Assembly (NCBI GenBank): GCA_023055425.1
Contig: JALGPY010000004.1
Span: forward strand, 58,055,718 to 58,119,717
Direction of reading: 5' to 3'
DNA: 64,000 bases
Source of the DNA: Linanthus parryae
Lineage: Eukaryota > Streptophyta > Magnoliopsida > Ericales > Polemoniaceae
This document shows, one piece after another, positions 47,593-58,633 of the stretch. The notes under the pieces are model-generated. The model had not been told where the DNA came from. It saw only the letters and a program-made list of their open reading frames with translations, and made no database searches. Made by a program: the position numbers and the translations under genes. Each line of letters opens with the position of its first letter. Within the stretch, counting starts at the first letter, position 1.

Positions 47593-47942
47593 TGTTGAGG
47601 AGGTGCCTTGAATGTGTTGAATTAGTCAAAGGCGGTGGAATAATGAGGTAGGAATTGTTAGGAATTGTTTCCATATCAAAGATGGAAACTTATGGGCAGC
47701 AAGTTTGTTTCCAATTTGGTTTTGGAAACCTTTGGCCTGTGGGTTTCCTCTAGGGTACTATATAAAGAAGCTAGTAGTCTCTCTACTAGGTATGCAAAAC
47801 ATCGTAATTGTTCCTCTTAAGTGAATAAAGAGTGCTTTTCCGCCGTTGAGGTAGTTAGCAAATATTTTGCTAGCGAACCACGTAAAATATTCGTGTTCTT
47901 CTTTTTATTCGTTCTTCGTTCGTGAGGTGGTTTGTCATAACA
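47593..47942 (+). repeat. 3' LTR of the Tork-like Copia
   Basis: 350 bp, preceded by a purine-rich tract (AAGGTGGAGAT, PPT) and about 97% identical by eye to the 5' LTR. Confidence 0.92.
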
Positions 47943-48899
47943 AACAACAATAGACAAATCCCATCCTTTTGAGTTAGGGAGTGAGCATGAAAGCATAAAT
48001 TAAAAGTAGAGTAGAATGGGGGATGCATGTGTTAGATGGAGATTGACCTCCCAGTTGATAAAATTCCATCAAAATTAATGGCGAATCATAAGACAACAAC
48101 AACAACAACAACAGGCTAATCAGCCACCTATAGAGGAACGTTCAGAAGCAGCTTACATTTGATGTATAGATCCACGGAGATCACTGACGACCAGTACTCT
48201 CTAGAGAGAGAGAGCGACCTATAGAGTTGCTGCAAATGATGAGGCGACTTAGAGAGAGAGAGAGGGAGATAGTAAGATAGAGAGAGAGTAAGAGAGAGAG
48301 CGACCTATAGAGTTTGTGTAACGGCTATCAAGTGTCAGCTTTTTCAAGGCGGAGATAACTACTAGCAAATGCATGATGTACTAACCAAATGATTGGCGTG
48401 TTAAGTAATAACTAATGTATCTTCCATATGTAGTTGGATCCTAACTCCTAAAGAAGAAAAAAAAACTATGGTTGGCTGCAAAGGAAAAAAAGGTAAAAAA
48501 CAAAGTGCTAGATGACTGAACCGTAGAGAGATAGTTCCTTGTTTTTATCATTTTATTTCTACATAAGTACCTTGTATTCACTCTCCTTAAAAAACGTACA
48601 TGTATCAATCTTCCTTTTACGGAAAATTATAGGAGGACTTACATATCTCAATATAGGAAGCCTATTACAGATAAGCAGGTTTTGTAAAGATTATGTTCGC
48701 CAAAAGAAAATGTGAAATCTCTTAAATTGGCCAGCGAAAAATAGCATTATGTGAGAAAATCTACCAAGGCGTGACGAGCGAACTGGAGAATAAAGTTGAG
48801 GTTTTAGAACATTTATTTAGGTAACTACACGGTATCAATCTTAATAAGGCGCATTATAAGAATATTTCTTCAATTTAGAGGAGATAGTTTTATTAAGGG
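47943..48899. other. Non-coding copy B sequence with GA runs
   Basis: Collinear with 21396-22250. It has an extra stretch of about 80 bp (48276-48354), partly a re-duplication of the GA-rich GAGAGCGACCTATAGAG piece. No gene. Confidence 0.6.
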
Positions 48900-51190
48900 T
48901 CATTGGTGGACGCAGGATTTCAGCAATGGCGGGCCTAGATGCACAATAGCCAACACAACATTTGAAATGTTAGAATTTTTTACGTGCGCTCATTAATAAA
49001 ATTGTACTGGCTTCATTAAGTAAACTATTAAGAAAATAAATAATGCTCATTCAACCACAATCAAAGAAGATAAAATAGTTTATCAAACTTGAATGCATTA
49101 AAGGGTAAAACTAAAAACCAAATAAAGTCACACAAAAATTCAATCCAACTTTACATCACCACTAACATTATTTTAGGAGAGCAGGTCGTTCTTTCATATA
49201 ATAAAACTCACCGATAATGGAATTGATATCAAATTGCACTTTAATTTCCTTCTCAATATAAGTGGCAAAACAACTGTCGAGAAACTCAACTTACTATCAT
49301 GTTACGCAATTTAGTATTAACAAGACTTATGGCTGAAAATGCGCGTTCTGTTGTTGATGTTGAAATTGGAACAGTTAATATAAATAGAGCTTTGGGAGTC
49401 GTTAAATATTTGACTCAAAATGTTGTAACTTAAACTCCAAGTTCAACTTTTCATCGTCTGTGAAGTCTTGAGGATAAAACTCATTGGCAAGCTTCAAAAT
49501 ATTGCTGAAATTAAAAGATGCATAATTATGTTTAGGATCCAAGCTCGTATTTAATACCAAGAGCTCCACAACATCCTCCTTGAATCTATTATTTAGCTTA
49601 TCTATTCATAATCAATTGATACATTAAAAACACTAGCGAATTACCTGTCGCGTTGGGACTATTATCATCTTCTCATTTTTTTTAGAAATTGCTTTTTTTC
49701 GTCAACCGGACTTTCAACGCTTTACTACTTGAGCTACCAGCGTCTCATGAACTAAATATGCTAATTTTTGACATTCGAACAAACTTTTATTGTTTCACAT
49801 TACCATATCAAAAGAAATCGCAAAAGTATCTATCTAGACTGAAATGCTATTTAAAAGAAAGTTCGCTAATTGAGTAAGGTAAATATACATCATTAGTTAT
49901 TTAAAGATAACAAAATCTAAACTAAAAAAAACTGAATTAAGAGAGTGTCTTTATGTCAACCTTAAGGAGGGGTGAAAGTGCCTTTTCCATACTCAAGGGG
50001 TGAAAGTGTCTTTATGTCAACCTTAAGGAGTGAAAGTGTCTTTTACCCTTTTTATGTGATGAAGCACAAATCCCATTTGCAGAGTCCGTCCTCAAATCAC
50101 TGACATCTCTCTCTCTCTCTAAACGAATATGTTCGATTCTCTCTCGCAATCTGAGATCTCTCTCGTCGTCCTCTCTCTCGGGCAAATCCAAAAGCTTCTC
50201 CGCTCAAGTAACAATTCATTTCTGGATTAGGTTTTTTGGGTTGGCGCTATAACTCGCCAGAGGATTGCGTTCCCGGCGACTATGTCTTCGATGAAGGGTT
50301 CAAGCTGTTTCTTCGTCTTCCGCTGTCTATCTCTCATCAGCTCAGTTCTCCATCTCAATTCTCAAAGAACCCCCTTACTGCGTCTTATCCCCCATCATAT
50401 TCTCTCTTATCAATTCTCAGGCGTTGGATCTGAGTGAAACCCAACGGTTACGATCGAGACAGCAATGCTAATAGGAACAGTAAAAGACCATCCTTCCTTA
50501 GTATATAGATTAAAACGATAGTGGTAGTCCATAGTGATCATTTCACCTTTCGGATGACGGAATCGGCCTCGACCAGCAATATATCGAGTATTCATATTTG
50601 GATCCCACCCAACACTTCTCATTTGTTTGATAAGTATTTCTGTAAATGAAACTAAATGCACTACATTAACTATGTCTTGAGACTTACTTTGTAAGGCCTG
50701 AAAAAGATCATCATTATTGACCATTATGTCTAAGAAAAGGTACAAGATGAATAAAAATTCATAAGATGTCATAGTAACATAAGTTGCATCTGCATTACCA
50801 CATTGCGCAGAAGTACTCCCCCCAGCAGTTATTACTTGTAGGACCTAAAAGGTTACAACAAACATGTTTATAAAACTTCTGATCGAGCTTAAATGAGAGC
50901 CGCGTTTTGTATCTCCGACTCTCTTCATTTTACCAATCACAACCAAACCTTTACCTGTTTCAAGTTCGTCAATAGGAATTATGAAAGCAATATACTTAGC
51001 TTGAGACGCTTTCAGTTGATCTTGGCGCTTACAAGAAGAACCAACAACATTGACCACGATAATTAATTTTTCAAAGAAATGATGGACCGGGATCACTTCT
51101 CTGGATGCAGGGACTCACACGAGTTTAAGTCTTTGATCAAGACAACGAAAATAGTATGCATTAGGGCAATTTACAATAAATAAAGCCTGC
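48900..51190 (-). pseudogene. hAT transposase remnant (TTF/DUF4371 type), copy B
   Basis: Collinear with copy A 22251-23780, with the same DUF4371 pieces (51096-50845 and 50772-50510) and a dimerisation region near 49270-49380 that has lost about 28 bp. It is interrupted by an 877-bp Helitron (49633-50509). All frames are broken. Confidence 0.72.
49633..50509 (-). mobile_element. Small Helitron, 877 bp
   Basis: On the minus strand it starts TCTATATACTAAGG at 50509 and ends TAATTCGCTAG at 49633, between A and T. Copy A lacks it (junction AAAACA|TAAAACG at 23010/23011), giving an empty site with no duplication, as expected for Helitrons. The 3' hairpin is weak (CCCAACGCGACAGG). Inside, on the plus strand, 50110-50440 has a (TC)n leader and short exon-like frames that may be captured host sequence. 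No Rep/helicase. Confidence 0.82.
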
Positions 51191-51740
51191 AAACCGTTCC
51201 ATTCTCATGTTACTAGCTCCATCATATCCATGATAAGGGTTGTCTTCGACCAAATAAACTGTGAATGAACGAAAATTATACATAATTTATGTAAGTGATA
51301 TCCTCGGCTATGGACACTAACATATTCTCTAATAAAATGGCAAACATTAATTAATCACGACAAAATCTAAATCGTGTGATAAATCATACTAAAACTTATC
51401 AGATATTTGTTGGATGTGTGATATTTTAAAGATATAATTACCCACAAAGTTTACTATTTTAATTAGAGATTAGTTGTTGGATTTATTCTTAAAATCCTGA
51501 AACAAAGAACTCGTTGTTACTGCATGAAGAATTAATTGTAGAAAATGCTTAACAATTATATAAGTGAAGGAAAGCGATTAATTCATCATTAATAGTCAGC
51601 CGCATTGTTTGTAGTTAAATTGGGGGGCACTGTGGTTGTAGGTGGTTTCACAATTTAGGAAACAAAAAATATCTCCCGTCTTACACACTTAAGAAAATTT
51701 ACAGTAATTGCACACACAACCCCATACACCACTTAACATG

Positions 51741-52583
51741 CCCTGCAAGATGAAATTTGTATTCAATTAAACTTGGCAATTATCTCATTCATTGTTTGAG
51801 CTGCTAAGAGTTTTATAACCACATCAACATGTTGATTTGAAGTAGGAACATGAATAAAATAAGATGAGTGATACCATGAAGGTTAAGGGTGTTGAAATTA
51901 TGCTCAAGAGGCAATCAATTTATCATGGCATTTATATAAACTTGCTATTCATTATGTTATCGATATGGAGATATGCAAACATGAATGCAGTCTTTAGAAT
52001 ATAAATGTTATATTATTAAATATCCCTAGTCGAGTACTATAGTTAATTAGGACGACTGTATTGCATCGAGACTAGTATGTGGCTAGAATGATTCAAGTCT
52101 AACACATGTGTAGCACTTATCAGTCACATTCACATAAGAAGCAAGCTGAAAGATGGTAGTCACTAGATACTCTACTTTTGAGTTATCATGTTTTGATATC
52201 GTCAAACGTTCCACCGTAAATGGGTAACTATAAAAGCGGTAATTGGATATGATATGAAGCAAGCTGAGAGATGGTAGTGATGTAGATAGAATTCGTCCCT
52301 CCTACGTAACGGGAGTAAATATCCATGGACGCTCGATGAGTGAGACTTAGAGAAATACATGACGATGCTAGAATAAATCAATATGAAATATTGTTGTTAT
52401 TTGTTATTGTAAGTCTACTCACAAATCGAGGAATTATAGATTGGATATACAAGTGTGATACTCCATGTCTTGTGTCGAATCTAGATAGATGAGACAAAGA
52501 GATTATACAAAGCGGTAACATAGGTCACACAGGTTAGTCAGATCACCGACATTCATATTACTTGGGTAGCATTGATGTGCTAC
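51741..52583. other. Possible Copia LTR remnant, left of the nested LTR element
   Basis: This follows the end of A/B similarity, starting at TGCCCTGCAAG. With 60678-61436 it could make up a single LTR of about 1.6 kb in front of the tRNA-iMet PBS at 61437. It is non-coding. The boundary is inferred because the far LTR would lie outside the window. Confidence 0.35.
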
Positions 52584-54627
52584 TGACACGATTTCTTACG
52601 TGTTACCGCAAGTGCACGGTTCAAGTAATATAGGGTTGGTATTTCAACCCCGAGTTATCGATCCCACGAGGACAGTGTTACTGTGTAATCAGAAACTAAG
52701 TTTAAAGAGTGAAGACGTAAAAATTAAAGGGAGTATAAACAGAATTAAACAATATTTTTGGTAATTTTATGATAATAAAGTCTGACTGTAAAAACTAGGG
52801 TTTCTGGTGCCTAGATTCCTGGATCCCCTAGGGTTACTATTCAGCCTTTCAGTTTTTCCGATTCAGAAACACACAGCAGTTTTGTTTATGCCAGCATACC
52901 ATTGATACAATCTCCTCTCGGTCTCATGCACCTGTCACTCTCCTGCAGATTTTCGGGTCCTCTCGATCCACCTAGATCTGCAGGTTCGTTCTAAGTCTGT
53001 TAGGGTTACAGGTTCTCCTCTCGGTCTCCCCCTAAACGTCTAGCAGTTGGTCTAATGCTTCTGGGCTAGCCCCCTGATTCTCTTCACCTCTCGGTCCATC
53101 AAGGCAGAGTACTAAATCCTGTCTTCTCTTCCTAACTCTCACTGGCCACTCTCGCGCACCAGATCCTGTCTGTAGCAATCCAGGTTCATGACACCGTTCA
53201 TGCATAAATAGTAAAAACCGAAGACAGAATAATAAACAAAACCTCTACTGTATTAAGACTTAAACAATCATGAATCCAAATTCGGGATAAACTAAGTTGC
53301 TGAAATCATAAACCCTAGGTTCACCGAGAACCTAGGTAAAAAGTTTAGCTAATAAAAACTAACATAAAGAAGAGAAGAGAATCAAACAGGTGACGGAAAT
53401 CTGGCGATTTCCGGGACTGCTCCGATGCTCCCTGTCTCTGCTGTGTCTAACTCTGATCCTGTGTATGTGTCTGTCTGTGCTGTGTATCCTGTATATGCTG
53501 AAACTGATGGGCAGAGCTGCTTTATATGCTGCTGAAGTTTCCCTAATCCTGTGCTGAAATTCCTATTATGTCCCTGTCTAAACCGCCCTGGGAAGCCTCT
53601 GGAAATCCTGTCCTGCGTCTGAACGCACATCTGCTGACTTTGACTTTTCTGACGAAGTTTGACTTTTTCCACCGTCTTCAGAAATTCTGAAAATCTTGAC
53701 CTGCGTTTGAACGCACAAAGGCTGCGTTTGAACGCACATTTTGAGAGTTGACTTTTTGACTTTGACTTCCGTTGACTTTTTGGGTGTGCGTTTGAACGCA
53801 CAATGTGCGTATGAACGCACATACTTAGTCTTCTGGTTGATTTCTGCCTGATTCTGACCTTTCTGAATTTTGAAGTTTCCTGCGTCTGGACGCAGGATGT
53901 GCGTTTGAACGCACATACTTAGTCATTTTCTGGCCAGTTTTCCCTGTCTGTTGCTGCACTGTGTTGTGCGTTTGAACGCAACTCTCCTGCGTTCAAACGC
54001 AGTGCGTCTGAACGCACACCTTCTGCGTTTGAACGCAGGCCTTAACCATTTTTCTTCTTCTGGCTTCTGACTTCTGGACCCGTGCGTTTGAACGCAGCTC
54101 GCCTGCGTTTGAACGCACCCCTTGGCCTTTTTCTTCTCTTGAATGTTGAGTCCTGCGTTTGAACGCAAGAAGTGCGTTTGAACGCACCCCTTAACTTTTC
54201 AGCACTTCGGCCTCTGAACCCTGCGTTTGAACGCAGACTGCGTGCGTCTGAACGCAGGACTTAGCCAACTTTCTGCCATTTTCCTGCTGCTCCCATCTTG
54301 TGCGTCTGAACGCAGGTGCCCTGCGTTTGAACGCACCACTTAGCTTTTTTCCTCTTTTTCTGCTCAGCTTTCCTGACACGCTGCCTCCCATCCAAGTTAA
54401 TCTCATGCATTTTTCGGCACCTGTTACCTGCACATCATAACACGCACCCGCGATCATTTCCAACAAACAAAGGTATGCACAAAATTACTCAAATTTTGCA
54501 ATCATGATCTATAAATCTCTGCCTCGTATCAGGTGGAAAATAAGCTGAAAATGGCCAAACTCAACTCTCACAGGGTTAAAACCAATGGTAAAAAGATGTC
54601 CCAGACTAATACATTTTCAAGCTGTCA
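52584..54627 (-). repeat. 3' LTR (left copy) of the tRNA-Asp element
   Basis: 2044 bp. It includes 19 copies of the interrupted palindrome TGCGTTTGAACGCA between 53614 and 54335. No substantial ORF: the short frames rich in CVQTQ/CAFKR are translations of the palindromes. Confidence 0.93.
53614..54335. repeat. Palindrome cluster in the left LTR
   Basis: Nineteen copies or near copies of TGCGTYTGAACGCA, with arms TGCGTT and AACGCA around two bases. Most come in pairs 8-25 bp apart, and pairs repeat roughly every 70-100 bp. One copy (about 53988) is in the opposite central orientation. Confidence 0.93.
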
Positions 54628-56945
54628 AAATACCCCCACACTAACCTCTGCTCGTCCCGAGCAGACCCTTTCATACTGCCTTGCAGACCCATTTTTGCAT
54701 ACTTTAATTGCATACTTCCCCTTTTTCACAGATTCAAGACACAGACCAAAACACTCAATAGATGAGTGACTCAGATACATAATATACACAAACTGACTCA
54801 AGACTCAGCAAATTTTTTTTTTTTTTTTATTTATTCTGAAATTGGGCAACCTCTCTATCATAAACTGAAATCATCAAATCCTCACAAGCTTATTTCGAAA
54901 TTCCACAACACGCAACAAGAAATGATATAAACTGATCCTGTGCACAAACTCACTAAGGTATCCCCAAACATCCACCAAACCAACCAAGATAAAGCACGTC
55001 TTTTGACTTAGAGGGTCCAGGCATCTACAGTCAACAGATAATTTTTCTTCGCCAAGTCATTTGAGGTTTTCAGACCCTCTTAGCCGTTATTGCGTTTGAT
55101 TTGCAAATTGTCCCATTGCTGGGAGACACAACTCCTGTGTAATACGGCTTGACTTTAATTTCCCTCTTAAGCTCTAAATTGGATTGAATCCAAATTTTCC
55201 ATGTGAATGGAAGCACATTATGTTGTTTCTCCTTTAAGAACAAAATATTATTTTTTTTTTATTTTTTTTTTTTAGATTATTCTTTTTCTTTTTCTAATCT
55301 CCTCTGTTTTTTTTTTACAACTGTGCAGTAGAGCTCTAAGAGTGTAGGCTTTTTAGAATTTTCTCTTGGAACCACCTTAAGGGATGGTGGTGTACATTCT
55401 CCAACTTCGCTTAGGCCACAGACTTGTACCACATAAAACCGACTCTACACGAAGGTCCACCCCAGATTCCAAGAGTCCACCAGTTTCCACGGGAAACAGA
55501 ATATTCAATTATCTAAGGACCAAATCTGCCTAGCACACTAGAGAAGTCAAAAGTATGCCTGTTATCTACTTTCCACATTCCTGAATACCCGGGATAGCCT
55601 GTCGTGAGAATTGTGCACAAAATACTAAAATTTGAAGTATCCCTGCTACGGTGCTTCCTACTCTCATAAGCTCTTTCATTGGATTCTCTTTCAGTTTCTA
55701 GGTCCTAAGTTGCCCTTTCTCAAAATTTTTAGAATTATATTTATTTGTTTTTTGATTTTTTATTTTTTTATTTTTTTTTAAACATGCAAGGTCAGAACGG
55801 TTGGTGGGTAGACTCAACATAAAAAAAACGTGCTGACTCAAAAAATGAAAATAAAATGAAAAATAAAATTGACGAAAATATGCTGACATGGCTATGCAGG
55901 AGGACACGATTCCCCACCCCCACACTAGAGGTGGCGCGTCCTCGCGATTCTACTGATCTGGTCTGTAGCTAGAATCTGTGTTCTCCGGAGTAGACTGGTC
56001 AGTCGGCTCGGGAGATGGTGAAGGGGTTCGCCCTCTGGCGCGTTTCCTCGCAGCATGGCGTGCTGCAGCAGCGGTACCAGCGTGGCTGGCACCGGGATGG
56101 GCACTGCTGGCCCCTGGGTCTGCATGCTCTCTCCTAGATTACAACGCCACCACCCCCACACTGGATGGTGCCATGCCCTCATGGTACTAATCATCAGGCA
56201 TATAATATGGATTGATGAGATGGCGTGACTCATCTACTGGGATTGGGACGACCTAATGCTAGACTGACCGACTGACTTATGGCCTGATAGAGCCACTGGC
56301 TTGCTGGCTCGAGACTGGCCGTCAGTCAACCAGCTGGTAGTATACTCAGAAAAATAAAGCAAGAGACCGAAATTAAACCTGTTCACCCGGAGTCAGTTCG
56401 TACAGGTGCTGACTTTTCTGCAGATTCCGGCAGAGAAGGACCGTTGACCGGTCGCCGGAAAATTTCTCAACGGAAGTTGTCAACCTTCCGGGCTCTGTTG
56501 CGCCCTTAAAGTGTGCAATCCCCAAGCACCATCGTCTGTGACAATGTGCTCCCATATGGTCGAGTGTATTTTCGTACACCGTGGTCGATTGCTCCAATCC
56601 TGCTGAAAATTGTTCCTGAAAAATCCCCAACTCGTACGAGTCCCTGCGAAGGTCGAGTGCATCCTGTGCACCGGGGTTGATTCTTCAGGATTTTTCCAAT
56701 CTGCCTTTTTCTGGCAGGCTGCCACTTGGACGCCAGTATGCATCTGGATGCTGACAGCGAGCCACTTTCTGTCCTTCAGCTTCCTGTTTCCTGAAACTTT
56801 CTGCAGCTAAACATTAGCTCACCCTCATCTCTCCTCTCAAAATTATTTAAACAGTAAATAATTTAATAATTAAAACTAACTCCTAGGTTGGGTTACCTCC
56901 CAACAAGTGCTTGTAATTTACGGTCGATGGCCCGACCCATTTACC
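54628..56945. other. Internal 3' region of the tRNA-Asp element
   Basis: Next to the LTR is the purine tract TGTGGGGGTATTT (minus strand) and a perfect hairpin CTGCTCG-TCC-CGAGCAG (54648-54664). Further in are T-runs, two more AGTGTGGGGGT motifs (about 55915-55925 and 56151-56161) and, at 56887-56904, a TTGGG...CCCAA hairpin just downstream of the ORF stop. GTTGGGAGGTAACCCAAC-like sequence is common in this group of plant elements. Short frames here show no recognisable domain. Confidence 0.6.
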
Positions 56946-58055
56946 TCAACATTTGAGAAATTTGAAGGCTTCTTTATCTCTCCACTTCCTCTTCTTCCAC
57001 CATCTCTTCTCAATGATTCTCATCTCACGTGCACACTCATTCTTTTGACAAGGTGGAAGGTTGTGGAAGATGATTTCTTTGATTTTGCACTTTTTCCTCT
57101 TGATCAGCTTCCACTCATTGTTCACTGGCTTGTCTGTGAATATTCTTACAAAGTCATGCCGATGAACTTCACCCCTGAATGCTTGCGTTGGACCCTGGAA
57201 TTTCAAATCATACCTAGTTGTCTCTTGATGCTGAACAACCCGTGCAGGCAGCTTATCAATACCCCCACACTGTGTAATTTCCAATCCCTTTTCTATGTTC
57301 TGTGCAACGTCACTAGAACAGTCCATAGAACAAGGGTTTGGGGAATGGCCATGGTCAGCTTCTGTGTCAGAATCTCCAAACAGCAGTCTCTCCAATTCTC
57401 CACAGACTTGATCAACGTAAGACTTGGAGAATTCTTCAATAGGCTGAGTTGGGATTCCTCCCTCAAATTCATCCATACCACTGGACTCAGATTCCTCATC
57501 AGTACACCCTGAGTGCTCAATATTAGTGTCTTTCACATCATGCCTAGATTTTGAAATTAACTGAGGTTTCGTCTGTGCAGACACTATTTTCTCCAAATCT
57601 GAATCCGAATCTGAGTCTTCATAATAATGAAATACCTGAGATGGCTCTTGAATAGTGCACACTTCTCTTGGCTCGGGCACCTCTTCTTCCATGACAGCAA
57701 CCTGTGATGCAGTTTCTTGTTGTTCCTGCGCCATCTTTTTAAAGAAGCCCTTCTGCATCTCCAGCACTACTGGAAGCCAGTGAGGAATATATGAGTCTGT
57801 TTCCTGTGGTGCGGGTACTGGATCAGTTTCAGGCTGAACTGGTCCTGATGATGTCACTGTCTGCACTTCTTCAATTTCTGGTGGCGTGAACTCTGGTTCT
57901 GGTTCTGGCGTATCTGATGAGATCCATGACTGAGAAAGTCCGTGATACTTGTTTGCCAATCGCAATATGTCACTGTTGATTTCTCTCATCTCCTCTGCAA
58001 TCTGGTCAAGGCGTGCTGAAAAAAATTTCTCCAGCATGCACTCAAATTTAGACAT
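56946..58055 (-). CDS. Unrecognised 369-residue ORF of the non-autonomous LTR element
   Basis: A single open frame, ATG at 58055. Residues 1-45 look helical with a coiled-coil tendency (MSKFECMLEKFFSARLDQI). Residues 50-95 are Pro/Glu/Thr-rich (PEPEPEFTPPEIEE). The middle is acidic and Ser-rich, including EDSDSDSDLE. The C-terminal 60 residues are strongly basic and aromatic (EWKLIKRKKCKIKEIIF; EKRWWKKRKWRDKEAF). I do not recognise a gag CCHC knuckle, protease or polymerase motif. It may be a structural or nucleic-acid-binding protein of the element. The frame is open and the LTRs are young, which suggests it could still be expressed. Confidence 0.6.
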   Translation of the reverse strand: MSKFECMLEKFFSARLDQIAEEMREINSDILRLANKYHGLSQSWISSDTPEPEPEFTPPEIEEVQTVTSSGPVQPETDPVPAPQETDSYIPHWLPVVLEMQKGFFKKMAQEQQETASQVAVMEEEVPEPREVCTIQEPSQVFHYYEDSDSDSDLEKIVSAQTKPQLISKSRHDVKDTNIEHSGCTDEESESSGMDEFEGGIPTQPIEEFSKSYVDQVCGELERLLFGDSDTEADHGHSPNPCSMDCSSDVAQNIEKGLEITQCGGIDKLPARVVQHQETTRYDLKFQGPTQAFRGEVHRHDFVRIFTDKPVNNEWKLIKRKKCKIKEIIFHNLPPCQKNECAREMRIIEKRWWKKRKWRDKEAFKFLKC

Positions 58056-58609
58056 CCATGAGAAGAGAACTTCTTGAGTGAGCGGTTCAAAAGGTGGCGG
58101 AGGTACAAAATGAGGTGGCTCTGGGTAGTACAGAGCAGTCTCAAGATGCGCCCCTGCTTGGCAGTGCTGAAAGCTCCGGGGTTGATAAGTTCTGCATGCC
58201 CCAGCCCCGCAACCACCCCCACACTAGATGCAGCAGGGGTAATACTGTTGATAAAGCTGGGGTGAGTGCAATATGCACGCCTCTTCATACTCATGATAAT
58301 TTTTGCACTGAAAGCAATAAACTGGACGGTGTGCATCCTCTTTTCTGTGCCAATTGTGGCAGTATTCACAGTAGGGGGACACAGTAACTGAGTTGGCCCC
58401 GACTCAAGATTGCCGCTCCACATGCCTACAATTTATCTGGCTCCTTGCAATCCTGAGAAAAAAAAAGCTCAAGAAATACCCGTGAGGTAACTAGGTATAA
58501 AAATATAATTTCTTTTTTTTTTCAATTTTTTTTTCCAGTTTTTTTTTTAGATTTTTTTTTTAGATTTTTTTTAACTCCCTAATCTAGTTCCTGAGTAACA
58601 ATAAATCTG
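58056..58609. other. 5' leader of the non-autonomous element
   Basis: Between PBS and ORF on the minus strand. It holds long T-runs on plus (58508-58570; A-runs in sense), one AGTGTGGGGGT motif (about 58214-58224) and short frames without domains. Confidence 0.5.
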
Positions 58610-58627
58610 TCCCCGGCAACGGCGCCA
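58610..58627 (-). other. Primer-binding site (tRNA-Asp)
   Basis: Minus strand TGGCGCCGTTGCCGGGGA, six bases from the 5' LTR end. It is complementary to the 3' end of plant tRNA-Asp and fixes the element's direction. Confidence 0.9.
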
Positions 58628-58633
58628 AAAACT

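Larger units (their letters stand above)
43370..47942 (+). mobile_element. Ty1/Copia LTR retrotransposon (Tnt1/Tork-like), 4.6 kb
   Basis: Two 350-bp LTRs (43370-43719 and 47593-47942), TGTTGAGG...CATAACA, differ at about 11 positions by eye. Flanks AACAT and AACAA suggest a nearly intact 5-bp duplication. A primer-binding site for initiator Met tRNA (TGGTATCAGAGCC) starts at 43723. Domain order GAG-PR-INT-RT-RNaseH is Copia. Disrupted by a frameshift near 45195, a deletion of the RT N-terminus near 46245 and a small deletion near 47343. Confidence 0.93.
36384..51740 (+). repeat. Segmental duplication copy B
   Basis: Collinear in direct orientation with 1-1919 plus 18759-24294. It contains three insertions absent from copy A (39137-41504, 43370-47942 and 49633-50509) and lacks the MULE. 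The right limit at 51740 coincides with a possible LTR start, so the duplication may continue beyond it. Confidence 0.93.

Noticed and set aside
1..51740. Whole A/B unit as a single large transposon
   Set aside because: No terminal repeats or target duplication could be found at its limits; the left end is outside the window and the right end may be hidden by an LTR insertion.
53614..54335. CRISPR-like array
   Set aside because: The repeats are only 14 bp, irregularly spaced and palindromic, the spacers are unequal, and the DNA is clearly plant nuclear.
53382..54466. Several minus-strand frames rich in CVQTQ, CAFKR and RSNA, repeated in both LTRs
   Set aside because: They are translations of the TGCGTTTGAACGCA palindromes in different frames. 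There is no start context or domain, and they lie in LTRs.
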